Shown here in pieces: positions 23,560 to 35,560 of a stretch of DNA of 64,000 bases (position 1 is the first letter of the stretch; each line of letters starts with the position of its first letter). The position numbers and the translations under genes are program-made. The notes under the pieces are model-generated. The model made no database searches and had not been told where the DNA came from. It saw nothing but the letters and a program-made list of their open reading frames with translations. The stretch is taken from contig CM060954.1 in the NCBI GenBank assembly GCA_030765055.1, positions 106,702,645 to 106,766,644 of the forward strand. The letters run 5' to 3'. Origin of the DNA: Mantis religiosa (Eukaryota > Arthropoda > Insecta > Mantodea > Mantidae).

Positions 23560-24380
23560 GACTCGGAAACATGCACGTACAGTCGTGCATAGTGATGGCC
23601 GCAAAATAATAGCGAAAGTTGCAGAAAGTTGCGATATAGAAAAGGATAACAACCAGTTAATGTTCCCATTCAGCAAAACAATAGAACGAGCTGCTGCTTA
23701 CACAGGAAAAAGCGTCAGCACTGTCAGGCGTATTAAATCGTTTTCTACATATCATCCCAATGAATCTCCAAAAGCACCAGGAAAAAGCAGGCAAGGCTGT
23801 GATCTGTGTATGGTAATAACTAATAGTGATGTTTTCTTTCTTCTTTTCCCTTCAATCCTTTCCTTTTTGGCTTCCTCCTTTTCCTTATATCTTGCTCTTT
23901 TATCTTTATTTTTCTCTTGCTCTGAGTCCTTTGTATATTTCTACATAGCTTTCTATTTCTCTCCATTACTAAAGCTATACCGGTATTTAATAGAGGCCAA
24001 CAAACCTAGGAGCAAGACTTACGTATGTTGTGGATGTTATGATTCTCGAAAGGGGACACACTATTATTCGTTTACCTCCGTATAACTGTGATCTGAATGC
24101 AATTGAACTGGCTAGGGCAAAAATAAAGAACGTTTTTAGCGGACACAACGTTACTGGTGATATGTTGGCTCCAAATCTGCAGAAACTTGCTATAGAAGCA
24201 TTCTCTTCTGTAACTGCGACGGAACGGGAAGGATACTGCAAGAACTGGAAATGAAATATTGGAGAAATAATGGTGTAATTGAAAATGCGATTGATGAAAT
24301 TATCAACAGATCAGAGGATACTAGCGATGAAACTGATGCAGTGGACTCAGAAATCGAAGAATCACAAAGCGAACGAGTGA
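23560..24380 (+). pseudogene. Transposase-like relic (IS630/Tc1-type DDE), interrupted
   Basis: Two pieces of one protein are visible. The first (23585-23800) has GRKIIAKVAESCD...EKDN and TIERAAAYTGKSVSTVRRIK, a helix-turn-helix of a type common in insect IS630-like transposases. About 200 pyrimidine-rich bases follow that do not fit. The second (24000-24374) gives ERGHTIIRLPPYNCDLNAIE, the end of the catalytic domain with its DLNxIE motif, then KIKNVFSGHNVT and an acidic tail rich in Asp and Glu. The middle of the domain is missing. The reading shifts frame at least once. It may be a decayed transposon or a transposon-derived host gene fragment; I cannot tell which. Confidence 0.6.
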
Positions 24381-25679
24381 GTATTTATGGCTGTCATATT
24401 TGTTTACTGTTGTTATGTGTTTCATAAATAGTAGGTATATAAATATACAGCTAATAGGATCGAGTTCAATTTAATGTTTGTCCACAGATCTCATATTGCG
24501 GCGCATATTTTCACTTATCTTACACACTATTTTGCTGAACCGTGTTTTTCAAGGTTGACCACACTGCAGAAACAAAAGAGCGTTAGCTCTAGCATCTTCC
24601 CCTCTGCCGTCACCACCCCGTAAATCCAGCGCTCTTCTTATCTTGCGCGTACTGTAGTTACTGCGGTTGTATTCCTACACTAATGATCTGGTTTCGTATA
24701 TGGCCCTCTACATCCAACGGCCTTATCTGACAATATTCCACTCTCGTATTGTAATTTGATACGTTACGATACTGATATCGTAATTCTTAACTTGAAGCTT
24801 TTGGTAAAACAATTCGTAGAAGCTATATAAAAATAAACATGTCTTTAGGTAAGTTATATGAGTGTAATAAAATATATTTTTATTTTCTCTGCTACATACG
24901 TAAGCAGAGGAAGGTTTTCTATTACACCCAAAAGTTCGATATATAATTTCACTGGAAAATTAGGTCAATTGATGAAATGTGCGTCATATTTTAGAAGTTC
25001 TGTCGCTATTTAGTTGTTTCTCATGATGTCACCGAAACATTTTGGAGTTTAAAGTCCAGCATACACCCAGAAGCTTTTAAACATCTATCGATTCGATTCA
25101 TTTAAAATGTGTAATTAGAACTATTTCTGCAAAGATTATTCTGGATTAATTTAAGAAAATAAGCTTACGTAAATGTACTCCGTAGAAGCTATAGAACACT
25201 AAATGAAAGCGAGTAGAGAAAGGCATGTGAATGAGGCAATCTATATTTTTAAAATTAAAAGCAAGGTTTGGATCTACCTGTTCGGAAATTCCTAGAGGAA
25301 GCTATACAGGGAATGGTGCTTGGGCTTAACTGGCTATCTTTTGACTCGTGCATTGGTATAAAAAATAGATGAGTTATTCACAAAGTAATTCTTTACTAAA
25401 TTACCCATATCTTTTCATATGAGAATACGTGCATAAATATCTGTATCATCAATTGGATATTAGTTTGAAATTAAGAAATAAAATCCTACTTTATTTGTTC
25501 TTGCTTCTTCTGTTACAGTATCTTCCTGGCAGAAAGCCACACAAATTCTTCATTAATATCTTTCAAAACGTGAATGTGCGTCTTATCTGTCTCACTTAAA
25601 ACTACAAATCCCGGAGCATCCTACCACAGCAGGACACCCATCAAGTTTTGTAACCTGTTTAAAGGAAATATGTAATTTT
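24381..25679. other. No gene recognised
   Basis: No coding signal. 24985-25050 resembles the dispersed segment described at 22640-22760. The patch 24530-24700 is less AT-rich but shows nothing I recognise. Confidence 0.4.
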
Positions 25680-26690
25680 CATGATTATTGTATACAGACG
25701 GTTCGCGTTACCAATTTGAAGATAATATACCTGCAGTAGGATGTGCTTTTGTTGTTTACGAAAACCAAATGGAACTAACTCACTCCATGTTTAATTTGTC
25801 ACCTGAGTGTTCTGTATTCCAGTCGGAGCTCTTAGCAATTAAAGAAGCTATAAAATGGTGTACTGTTAATGGAAACAGTGCCCGTATTCTTAGTGATTCA
25901 CAATCAGCTCTACTCGCTATTAATGATAAATACAATTTAAATTCATTAGCACATGAAATCAGAACCTTGCTTCAAAACCATCCAGGACATATTTGCATGG
26001 GATGGCTTAAAGGACACAGTGGAATTTTAGGTAACGAGAGAGCCGATTGCTTGGCTATGAAGGCTGCAGAATCCAATCTTCCTGTGACATACTCTTTATG
26101 TCCTATTTCTAATGTAAGGGAAATAATACATCAACATAATCTTGAAGAATGGAACCAACAATGGCTAACAACTCCAAATGGAAGTTGAACAAAAACATTT
26201 TTCCCTAGTGTATATGGCAGAGGAAAATGTGAAACCCTTGTACCAAATTATGTTCTGACACAATTTTTAAGTGGACATGGTAAATTTGGTGAATACTTAT
26301 CACGCTTTCACTTAACATCCAACCCCGAGTGCATGTGTGGTGAAGAAATTCAAACTGTGGTTCATCTCCTTTTCTGTTGTCCCATTTTCTGGAGAGAAAG
26401 ACAAGAATTAATATTCAAGCTAGACTCTCTAGGAACTGAATTTTCTGCTCCGCTCACATCTTTGCTAATGAAGCCACAACAGTATAAGTACTTCATGATG
26501 TATATAAACTCAGTGTTTAAACGTCTGAAATAGTTTAAATTAATATGCATCAGATTAAAACATAATTTTTTCCTTCTAGTATTTAAAATATTTTTGTTAA
26601 AATTGTATATTTTTATGTATCAGCTCTAACCCTAATATACCGCTGTGTAAAATAGGGTCCAATAAATCTGGATAAATAAAAAATATCTTT
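25680..26690 (+). pseudogene. LINE RNase H and C-terminal region
   Basis: The first open piece (25688-26188) is a clear RNase H domain: YTDGS (first Asp), a Glu in QSELLAIKEA, LSDSQSALLAI (Asp) and GHSGILGNERADCLA (final Asp). It continues with the PIS...EEWNQQW linker. A TGA at 26186-26188 then breaks the frame. The next piece reads TKTFFPSVYGR, TQFLSGHGKFGEYLSRFHL and the terminal zinc-ribbon-like CMCGEEIQTVVHLLFCC, stopping at TAG 26531-26533. This order (RNase H, then Cys-His motif, then short 3' UTR) is that of RNase H-bearing LINEs of the I/R1/Jockey group. The element is 5' truncated, and A-rich sequence near 26660-26685 is probably its 3' end. Confidence 0.85.
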
Positions 26691-29499
26691 CAAAAACCTT
26701 TGTGAGACTTGAGACGATGAATGGAAATATACAAAATTGATGATTTTCTCAAATACAGGCTTCACCACATCCAATGAATTCTGTACAATATGAAATGCAG
26801 AAAACTACTATTGCATTCATATTAAAATTCAGACAAATGAAGTTTCATATAAGAACTAAATCTGCTTATCTTTCAGTTAGCCTGCGGAGAGAAACATGGC
26901 AGGTGTTGCAAGGACAACACAATAAGATCATAGATAGGCATTAAGCAAGGTGCAAATTTAAACCCCTGAGGAGAAATGCTTGTTTTTAACGCACAGATCT
27001 TGATTGCTTCTGTGGTGTTCAGTGGCGTGTGGTGGCAATTTGCGGTATGGAAATAATAATGAAAACAAAACGTTACTTATTATTTGGAAGTAGAGGGAAC
27101 ATTCTTCTTTTCTTTCTTTGCAAAATAAAAATACCATACACAACACAAAATTCTTCTCTCTCGCATGTTTTCACTACTCCCCGTAGCACTAATGCCCACA
27201 CCATAAAGTTCAAGCAGTTTGTTGTTCAAAGCTTGTTTACAATACATGCTTTTTAATTATAGAGGCACGCACAATTCTGTATTTAGAATTGAAATTTGTC
27301 AAATATTTGATTAGAAACATTGCAACATTGCGTAATACTAAACTTCCATTATTTATATATAAAACAGACATTGCCTTTATATTATTTTCTAACCTCTAAC
27401 AAGCAAAAGCTGGATAACCCATAGGAAGGCAATAAACAAGAAGTATTTTGCTTTTGCAGAACGAGATTAAATCGACACTGCATCTAAATATCCATCATAG
27501 GAAACAGTCCATGCCATCTGATGGGACTTCATAGCTAATTGGAAAAGTGTAATTGTGTGCCAATTCGCGGACACTCTTTGAAAATTCTATCACACAATTT
27601 CTCACAAGGATGATTGGACTGAAAATATAGAATTTTATGTATTACTAAGAGTTAAAAATGGAAGTTGTGCATCCATTGCTTCTATGAAGTACACGTCTCT
27701 GGAACTGAACTGTTAAGAACCCATTCCATAAAAGTTTTCAAGTAATTAAGCTGAACCACAATCTTCCCAGCTGGATACATTGCTTTCTTCACATTCTGCT
27801 CCATATCTTAAACAGTTTAATGCCTTCCGTCTTATCTTATAATGTGATACCTAATGGTATGCTTCTTCAGCCTCTTGAATAAGGGTTTGAATCTAGATAG
27901 TTGTTAGTCCATCATTAAATGAAATTGAAATTAGAATCACATGTCTTTCTAGTATAATCCAATTTGCTTTCCTTCATATCAGCTAATATTTTCCCATTAA
28001 TTTCTGTACATATATTCGTTTAATCTCCTCTCTTGTGGATTAACTTATTTAATTAATATTTATAGATTAGTATGAACTTCAATAAAGTTAATATACTTAC
28101 AAGGATTAATTTATCAACTTTGGTTTGGTTCGACTAAATAATTCCTTATGAATCTATTGAGGAAATGCTAATATGTATAAGATGAAAATTGAAGCGTTTT
28201 GCATTTTATCTTTGACACAATGATTTTACTTCTAGCACATGATACACTTAAAGTATCATTTCTTTCTTTTTTGTTTGTTTACAATTTCCTGTACATTAGT
28301 TTGTGCGAAAAGGGAGATGATAGGCTCAAGATCACTGCTGTAGAGATAGCCTTGGCAATGACACGTACTGCTTAGGCTATTTGGCGCAAGGTTAAGTGCT
28401 TTGAACGATGAAACGAGATATTTAAGTGCAAATGTTCTCGTATTAACTGATAAACGGAGTAAGAACTTTGCTTACTACTTACTGATATTAAGTAGGGTAC
28501 GTTTTGCATTCCATCCAAATATTCATATGGAAATTACATCCGAAGTATACAAATTATGGATTCCTGAATAAAAAAGGTAGTTATAGAAAAGGTTACTATG
28601 TTGTGGCTGTGTGTGTCTTAATCAGTGTACAGTATTACTTATAAGTGAAGTCTTGTTAAATATCAAATTTGATATTTCAGATCAGTATCTTTAAAGAATG
28701 TGACGCCAAAATTTTCAACAAAATCCCCCACCTCAAATTATTCTATGCCTGAAAAGAAAATGTTCCTTATTTGCTTTCCCCCAAAAGATGGCTTTAAATT
28801 TTTGGTTACATATGTTTGAGATAGGTTCGTGCCAAAGAAAAAAATTTCATTATATTGAATTTCATTCATTCTGAATGACTTTTGTGTTTTAATAGTTTTT
28901 CTTTAACACGTTTCATATTTAGCATATCAGTTAGTATATTTTATTGAATGAGAAATTGGCAGATTCAATTCTTCTTCTATTACAATAACGTTATTACTTG
29001 ATTGAACATCGGGTAATTCGTAAGAAACAGAAACATGTTGCTTTATAAAATATAGATGTCATTTATGCGAAATAAAGTTTATATACCATTAACTATTTTG
29101 CAAATATTCTTTGTTACTGGTCTGAACTGTCAAACACCTATACTGTAAGTGGTAAATCCCTACTCTTTTTTCCCTCGTGGCAAAGCAAAGAGCTTGGAAT
29201 TTCAAGGCTCTCTTATAGCAATCCTTTCTTTAAAAAGGTTTATCTATCGCTTTAGCCAAATATGTTCTTCTTTCACCTACAACAAAACATGTAAATGCAA
29301 AATGAAAGCTCATTAAGATATTTCAAAGAACAGTTTGCAGAAGGGTGTGTTGAAAAAATTATATGAATGGATAAAATCATATTTTACTATATAACTTACG
29401 AATCTTTTGAAGATAAATTCAAATGCACAACCTTTTGTTGCACACTATTGCCATACGAACAAGGTTAGAGGGCAACTCACTGCTTGGTCATTTACGACA
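26691..29499. other. AT-rich region without recognised gene
   Basis: No recognised coding sequence. Open frames at 26958-27256 on both strands show no domain. Parts near 28.7 kb resemble other AT-rich stretches in the window only loosely. Confidence 0.45.
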
Positions 29500-29501
29500 T
29501 A

Positions 29502-31024
29502 CAGAGGCCAACAGAAGTATCCGAATAATATAACATGTAATATTGCACGTACTATAAATACTGCAATATTTATTTGGCAGCTATGAATTTTTAAACATGC
29601 AAACATTAACCTTTTATGTCTCGGAAACAATACTTAAAATATCACTTTGCATGTATTTATTACGCAATCTGTACTGTATTTATACTATTACCCCTCTTAT
29701 TGGAGGACATAACGTCCCTACCACATAGCAGTTGTGTTTATGCTATGCCTTGAGACTGTGTGCTCAAAGTTATTCAGCCGATTGTGAACTCCCAGGTAAT
29801 ATGGGATGTAAAGGTAAGGAGACAACGGTGACAGAGAGGAACATCGTGATAAATATGTACAAACAAACAAATCTGTCTCTGAATTTGCTAAAATCAATAA
29901 CAGAAGCAAAACTACAGTGTGCTGCTTAATTCAACGCTTCAAACAGACAAATACTGTTGTAAATAAACCTGGATATGGCACTCCTTCTAAACTCACCACC
30001 AAAGACAGGAGGCAAATAATAACAACGGTGAATCAGAATCCGAGCATCACTGCATCTGAGATTAGAGGATGCCTTGAGCAATATTTTGGCACTGTGGTTC
30101 ACACCAGAACCGTTGAACGGGATTTAAATAGTACTGGGTGCAATGCCCGCGTTCCTAGAAAGAAACCATATGTTAATAAGATGAATAAGAAAAAGCGTAT
30201 AGAATTTGCTAAACAGTATGTGGTGAAGCTAACAGAATTCTGGAATAAGGTTCTCTGGTCGGAGGAGAGCAAATTCTGCTTATACGGACGTCTTAAATTG
30301 TGGAGACTGCCAAATACAGAATGGGAACCTGAGAACATGGTAGCTACAGTGAAACATGGTGACAGCAGTGTGATGGTATGGGGCTGTATCTGGCTTTGGG
30401 GAACTGGTGATCATATATGGGATCATGGACAAATTTGAATACAAGAGTATTCTTGAAAACAATCTTAAAAAGAGTGCAGAGAAGCTGGGATTAGAGCATG
30501 ATTATTACTTCCAGCAGGACAGTGATCCGAAGCATACTACTGAAATTGTAAGGCACTGATCGTGTACAACATTCCTCACCTTTAAAGACACCACCCCAAT
30601 CTTCAGATTTAAATCCTATAGAACACATATGGAAGGAACGCGAGGAGCGTGTGAGGAAGCATCACATCAGAAGCAAGGACTATCTGAAAGAACTTCTTCA
30701 AACAGAGTGGAGAAATATGGACTCTGCAGTCACTTAACAACACATACAAAGTCCAAACGATTATCAGCAGTAATTCAAAGAAAGGGGATGATAACTAAAT
30801 ACAAGTTGTTTTCTGTTCGAATACTTATGTCCAGATGTAAATTAACCGTTTTATTTCTACTTGTAGTGCAAATTAGTTTCACTTGTTATTTATGAGTTTA
30901 TAAGTTTAATGGAAGATTCAAGTTTATTTTTTACCAGTTGTATTTACGCATGCTTACTATGCGTAGCTCTAAAATAATATAAGTGATAAATATGTTTACG
31001 TTCGAGTACTTATATCAGCCTCTG
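29502..31024 (+). mobile_element. Tc1-like DNA transposon, both ends and TA duplications present
   Basis: The left end CAGAGGCCAACAGAAGTATC and the right end (inverse reading CAGAGGCTGATATAAGTACT) are terminal inverted repeats, flanked by TA at 29500-29501 and 31025-31026. The total of 1523 bp is normal for Tc1. A second copy of the inner repeat motif (TTCGAATACTTATGTCCAG at about 30818-30836) lies some 190 bases inside the right end. This recalls the two-site IR/DR arrangement of Tc1 elements. The encoded transposase is broken. Confidence 0.85.
29801..30740 (+). pseudogene. Tc1-family transposase, broken
   Basis: The reading starts at ATG 29801. The N-terminal paired-like DNA-binding part runs through one frame break near 29920 into IQRFKQTNTVVNKPGYGTPS. 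The bipartite helix-turn-helix continues with TTVNQNPSITASEIRG and TVERDLNSTGCNARVPRKKP. The catalytic domain shows VLWSEESKFCLYG (the usual Asp before ESKF is Glu), DSSVMVWGC, a frame break and stop near 30436, FQQDSDPKHT (second Asp, 30511-30540), and LNPIEHIWKE (the third acidic residue, Glu, about 30606-30640). A stop in ...DSAVT ends it near 30738. The family has about 340 residues. First-motif substitution plus frame breaks make it inactive. Confidence 0.85.
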
Positions 31025-31026
31025 TA

Positions 31027-31539
31027 TCTATAATAACTTGATCTCAAGAAGGTATAGTAGAAACTAAACAAAACATATTTTGGCTGTGCTTAGCTGTTAG
31101 CTTAGTTAGAGGATGAACATTTTTCTTTACATGGAAGTTTTCTCATATTTCATAGAGTCTGGAAGTATGACTGAGAGATAAAGTGTGTATGTGTGATTAA
31201 TTGAATGGTTGATAAAATAAATCTAAAACTAATAGAACGCACATCAACAGTGTTCTGTTATTCTAATTATGTTGGTAACGTTTGGAGAAAAAATAAGCTA
31301 TTGTTTTTGTTTATTCCTTTTTTCTCGAAAGCTGTAAAAGAGATTCGATAAAGCAAATATACATTTTATACTTTCTTTTACGCTTCACTGCGCCGTAAAC
31401 AAATCCAAAGTCGCAGATATGACTTTAGATGTTAAAGACAACATAAATGTAAGGGAAAATGGATTCGTTGCAGAAAAAAAGTTGCTTCCCTCACGTGTAA
31501 ATTTTTAATGGCACATTAAAACAGCATATCATCTCATAT
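31027..31539. other. No gene recognised
   Basis: AT-rich sequence without open frames or repeats that I can name. Confidence 0.5.
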
Positions 31540-32101
31540 ATGTATTTATTTTTTGTATTTTATTTATTTATTTTGTTAAGCCTGTACAATTGAGTGTGAC
31601 CGGTGTTTAGTCCTGACTCTGTATCAGTCATACTCATTTTTACAGTAGGACATTATTTCTAAACAATTAATTATAACAATACAGGTTCGTTATTAGTTCT
31701 GTTCACTGTCCATAACCACTTTTATAACTTTTTCCAAGAATTTCCCGATCTTCTTACTATGTTTAACAAACTTTACAGTTATAGCTTTATTCCTATCTAG
31801 CTTAAACAATTTCTTATTACTAAACTCTTTCCTCCAAATTTCTGTCTCGTTGCACTCAAAAAATATGTGTTCTAAGTTATGATTTCCCCCACATATGGCA
31901 CGGTAATTTTGTGGAATACCCTTCCTTGTACCTTTTAGTCGCCATACTCCTGCTCTCACCCATGCAGTAGCTTCTCTCCTCTTTATTCGTCACATCTATG
32001 TACTTTTCACTTTCCCAAGTCCCCTTCATTGGTATATAAAAAACTAAGGACCTCTTCTCAGCTATTTCACTAAATATTTTCTGCACTTCTATGCATCTCA
32101 T
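31540..32101 (-). pseudogene. LINE 3' end remnant (zinc-finger type)
   Basis: On the minus strand, 31693-31959 and the overlapping 31877-32101 give the last part of a LINE protein: a run with ATAWVRAGVWRLKGTRKG in part, then CGGNHNLEHIFFECNETEIWRKEF (Cys-His motif) and KKIGKFLEKVIKVVMDSEQ, stopping near 31694. The architecture matches 13119-13391. A-rich sequence (minus strand) at 31543-31577 would be the 3' tail. One frame break separates the two pieces. Everything upstream of the Cys-His region is missing. Confidence 0.65.
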
Positions 32102-32384
32102 ATATAGAGTGGTAGGATGAAGACAGTTTTAAAACTAACAGCAAAAATAATTTACAGGGATTGGTTTAGAAGTTGTGCTAAATGAAGCAAAAGCTGTAGA
32201 AGGTGCGAACTTCAAATTTCAGCAATTATGGAGTGTTATTTAGACTGAATGTGCACTGTTTATACCATTTTAATATATTTTCAGTTTTTATTCTACATGG
32301 CTATAGAGAAGAGAAAGTATTGCACTCAATCTAAGATTTCAATAGCAAAATTTCGCCGAAGGTTTCCTTGGTTTCCTCCCCCCC

Positions 32385-32604
32385 TTTTTTTAAATTTACA
32401 TCCTCCAACTTAAGTTATACGGACGATGAATTAAATGAGTGTAATGATGCTCAAATTAACCTAGCGTCCATAGAGCTTGGACTTATCTGGCATTCATCTT
32501 TCGGGATAAAGGAAAACCCTGGAAAAAGCAGTATTCAGTTAACTCACTCTGATTGAAATTGGAACTCGGGACCTTGAACGCTACCATCTATGCTACCGTG
32601 GTGG
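32385..32604 (-). repeat. SINE family A copy, diverged
   Basis: Tail (CCTCCAAC...GACGATGAAT in plus-strand reading), body and tRNA-like head are recognisable. A short deletion in the head removes the sequence corresponding to TGTCTGCCTCACG. More substitutions than in the other copies, and no clear flanking duplication, suggest an older insertion. Confidence 0.8.
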
Positions 32605-34439
32605 ACGAAAATATGTTTTGAGTCATCTTGAATCCCAAAAGATCATTCTTAGGAAAAAAGGCCTGTTTGTGTAAAGACTATCGGTCAAAAAATGAGAAGT
32701 CGAATAGATACAAAGATACGACTTCAAGGTCTTCAAGAAGCTCGTATGGAGAATTTTTGGAAATATTTAATTTCATCAAAAGTTTACCCAAAATTTTGAT
32801 TAAAATAGCATTCATTGTGCCAATCATGTGCCAATCACAATGAATATCTTGAATTTGCAGGGACTAAGCTTTTAAGACCTGTTCTTTTTGAATTTGTGAT
32901 AATCTTGCATAACTGGTATATTTTAAGAAACAAGTAGATTAAATTATTTCAAGTAATTATTGTGGCATAATCTATTTCAAAGATATCGGCTATCAATTGT
33001 TTGCATTTTTCAATCTTTTGTCATTCCTTTGTCATCATATCGATTTTCAGTTGTTTCTCCGATTCCATTCAAAGAGTATGCAATTTTAAGACAAATACAT
33101 AGTGTTACTTCTTCAAGTGTATCTACAACCATTCCTTTTGTATCTATAAAGAAAGGCGTAATGTAGTAATTTCTGCAATGAAGTAGACAGAAGAATGGTT
33201 AGTATAGGGCAGAGAAACTAATTGTATTTCATTCTCTAACAACACAATGTTACTGTTTCCACAGCTGTGACACAAAATTCAGAATTTTTATTTTCTTTTT
33301 CCTAAATTTAAAAAAAGAATAAGCTTACAACAGATTGGGTTTCAGACTATTGGTTGTTATTGGATGTTACGTAATGCGAAAAAACAAGGTCAATGTTAAT
33401 CCACGTTCAATATCTTCGCTTCATTGGTTTAACAATAGAGAAGGAGAACAATGCTGGAGCAGTAAATTGTGCCACGTCATGAACTACAATTTAACCAGGA
33501 AAGGAGATCTTGGACATAAAAACAAAGTCACGTAAAATAGCACAGGTGTAAGATTTCAAAGTGTTGTCTGGAAGTTATCGACACAATTTATTATCCTAAG
33601 GACACCATCTTTATGTAAGTGGCTCATTTTATCTCACATCTGTTTTTGACTTTCTTAATTGATTAATGAAAAGGGTAACCGATGTGAAAATTGTAGAAGA
33701 AGGACGCGTCAAGCACGAGGATAGTATATTAATCACTCCACAAACTCCTTCAGCTCATGACCAAAAGAGACCAAAGTATATAAAAATATTATGATTTTTA
33801 TACGCTTATAGATATAATTCAATGTTTTCTTCCGTGCAAGCAGCTTATTATTATGTACTTTCCCACTTTTGTGTACTTTCAATCTTGGCGTTAGGCTTTA
33901 GTAAAAATTAGTGTTAATGGTTGTGATTAAGCGCATACTGAGACACAATATATATACCTAAAAGCTGTTTAAATGTTCTAAAACTGTTACACCATTAAAT
34001 GAAGCTGTACATATTATATAAAACGTTAGCCATAGAGTCAACAAATGTGAAATCACTGTTTATATTATTTTTTAAAAATGCTCTGAATTTTGGAACTATT
34101 ATCTAAATGTTACTTTCAGTGAATGCATGTTTTCTTCTAAAGTTATTGTAATATATAAAATATAAATTATTACTTTTAAAATGTTAATATTTTTATTTAA
34201 ATATTGAATCATTTATGTTGACACGGAGGGATATTAGATGCTGAAACATTTGTTATTGTTAGCATATATGAACAATGGTAATATGTATAATATTTAAATG
34301 TTAGTAGTAAACTATTATATAAAGTTTCTTTCAACATGAGTGTCCTATCTTTGAACTTAAATAAAACACGTTATATAAATGATAGAGATTTTTTTATTTT
34401 GGTACATAATGTTATGACGTGTTCAAAAGAACCTCATTT
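32605..34439. other. AT-rich region, includes an unnamed dispersed repeat
   Basis: No gene recognised. 32955-33215 shares a series of short blocks with 37390-37625 and 22640-22760 (for example CAAT.CTTTGT.ATTC, then TCGATTTTC.GTTGTTTCTC). The rest shows nothing. Confidence 0.45.
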
Positions 34440-35067
34440 AAGTTATTGTTGTTGTTGTTGTTGTTGTTAGGTTATTTTTAAGACGCTACTGCCAGCTTAT
34501 TGAGACGGCTACTGCGTCTGAATATAACGTTGAATCCAGGAAGCTCTGATTTCCGTGGTGTGAATACATAAAGGCAGTGTTATTTTACTACAGCTTCATT
34601 CTTGTCCTCGTTGTAAATCGGAATAATGCCTTGCATATTGGCCCTGAGTAAGGTATTAGTAGTGATGGGAGCTGATATGGTCCCACAGGGATAATGCGTG
34701 TTATGTCATGTAGTAATTTCAAGGTGTCGGCACGTCTTGGTGGGCAGGCGAAGAAGAGGTGTTTAATATCACCTCTTCTTCCACATTCACATAAGTCCTT
34801 ATCTCGTCGCCCTATCCGTAGGAGGTACACCAATGTTAATGCCACTTGAAATAGAATTCTGAAATATAGTGATGACGCTTTCCTTGTTAAATACGGCGTG
34901 TTAATAAAAGTACTCAAGGCGTTACTACCCTGTCCGGCTGAGCAGGTTGTATTTGTGTTATTGTGTGTCATATTCCTCGCTATGTCTGTTGGTGGTATGA
35001 GGTATTCGTTTGATACCGGAAGTGACCACCGCGACTTCGTCGGGTTGCGCGTATACGGTTGACCCAA
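34440..35067 (-). pseudogene. LINE 3' end with (CAA)n tail
   Basis: The minus-strand open frame 34588-35067 (159 codons) includes LYFRILFQVALTLVYLLRIGRRDKDLC and a Cys-His motif CECGRRGDIKHLFFACPP, followed by a short C-terminus. That is the usual end of a LINE protein after RNase H, in which the Cys-His motif counts as CxC...H-x4-C. A 3' UTR of about 120 bases leads to a (GTT)n run in plus reading, which is (AAC)n on the element's strand. The 5' side ends against a transposase relic at about 35068, so the insertion is truncated there. Confidence 0.72.
34446..34468. repeat. (GTT)n microsatellite
   Basis: About eight GTT units, probably the 3' tail of the minus-strand LINE next to it. Confidence 0.9.
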
Positions 35068-35560
35068 TTTGCAATGACAGAAGAACGTAAATTTGGTCCA
35101 ACTTCACGAATAACACGCGTGATGTTATACAAAGATCATTTACTATATCTTGCTTTTTGGCATAAACTCGAGATTTAACATAACCCTATAAATAGTGATC
35201 CAAAGGCGTTAAATCACATGATCTCGGGAGCCAGTTAACATCGCCACCACGGGAAATGATGAAACCTGTGAATTTATCCTTCAAAATATCGATTGTTTCG
35301 AGAGCAGTATAACATGTGACACCAACTTGCTGGAAGCAGATGTTTCTGAGGTCCATACCATTCAATTGAGATCAAAAATAGTTCCTCATAAGAGCCCGGT
35401 GTCATGCAATACACAGAAAGTTTGGCGAACAGATGATCCCCTTTGATAATAAATTTTCACATTTCTGCTCGTTACTGAATGCTGTAAACGTTCCATGGCT
35501 ATTTGTCAATAACGGCTGTAACCACATGAAAAAAATCATGCTGTAAATCAATAACAACGG
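35068..35560 (-). pseudogene. IS630/Tc1/mariner-type transposase relic, C-terminal half
   Basis: On the minus strand: CFQQVGVTCYTALETIDIL (35300-35340), FTGFIISRGGDVNWL, PRSCDLTPLDHYLWGYVKSRVYAKK (35165-35235), then a worn C-terminus. The DVNWxPRSCDLTPLD block is typical of one group of insect mariner-like transposases. The second catalytic Asp is replaced by Val (codon 35324-35326), as in the relic at 1900-2895. Several frame breaks are present. Sequence further right (to about 35970) may be the N-terminal half but cannot be read reliably. Confidence 0.65.
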
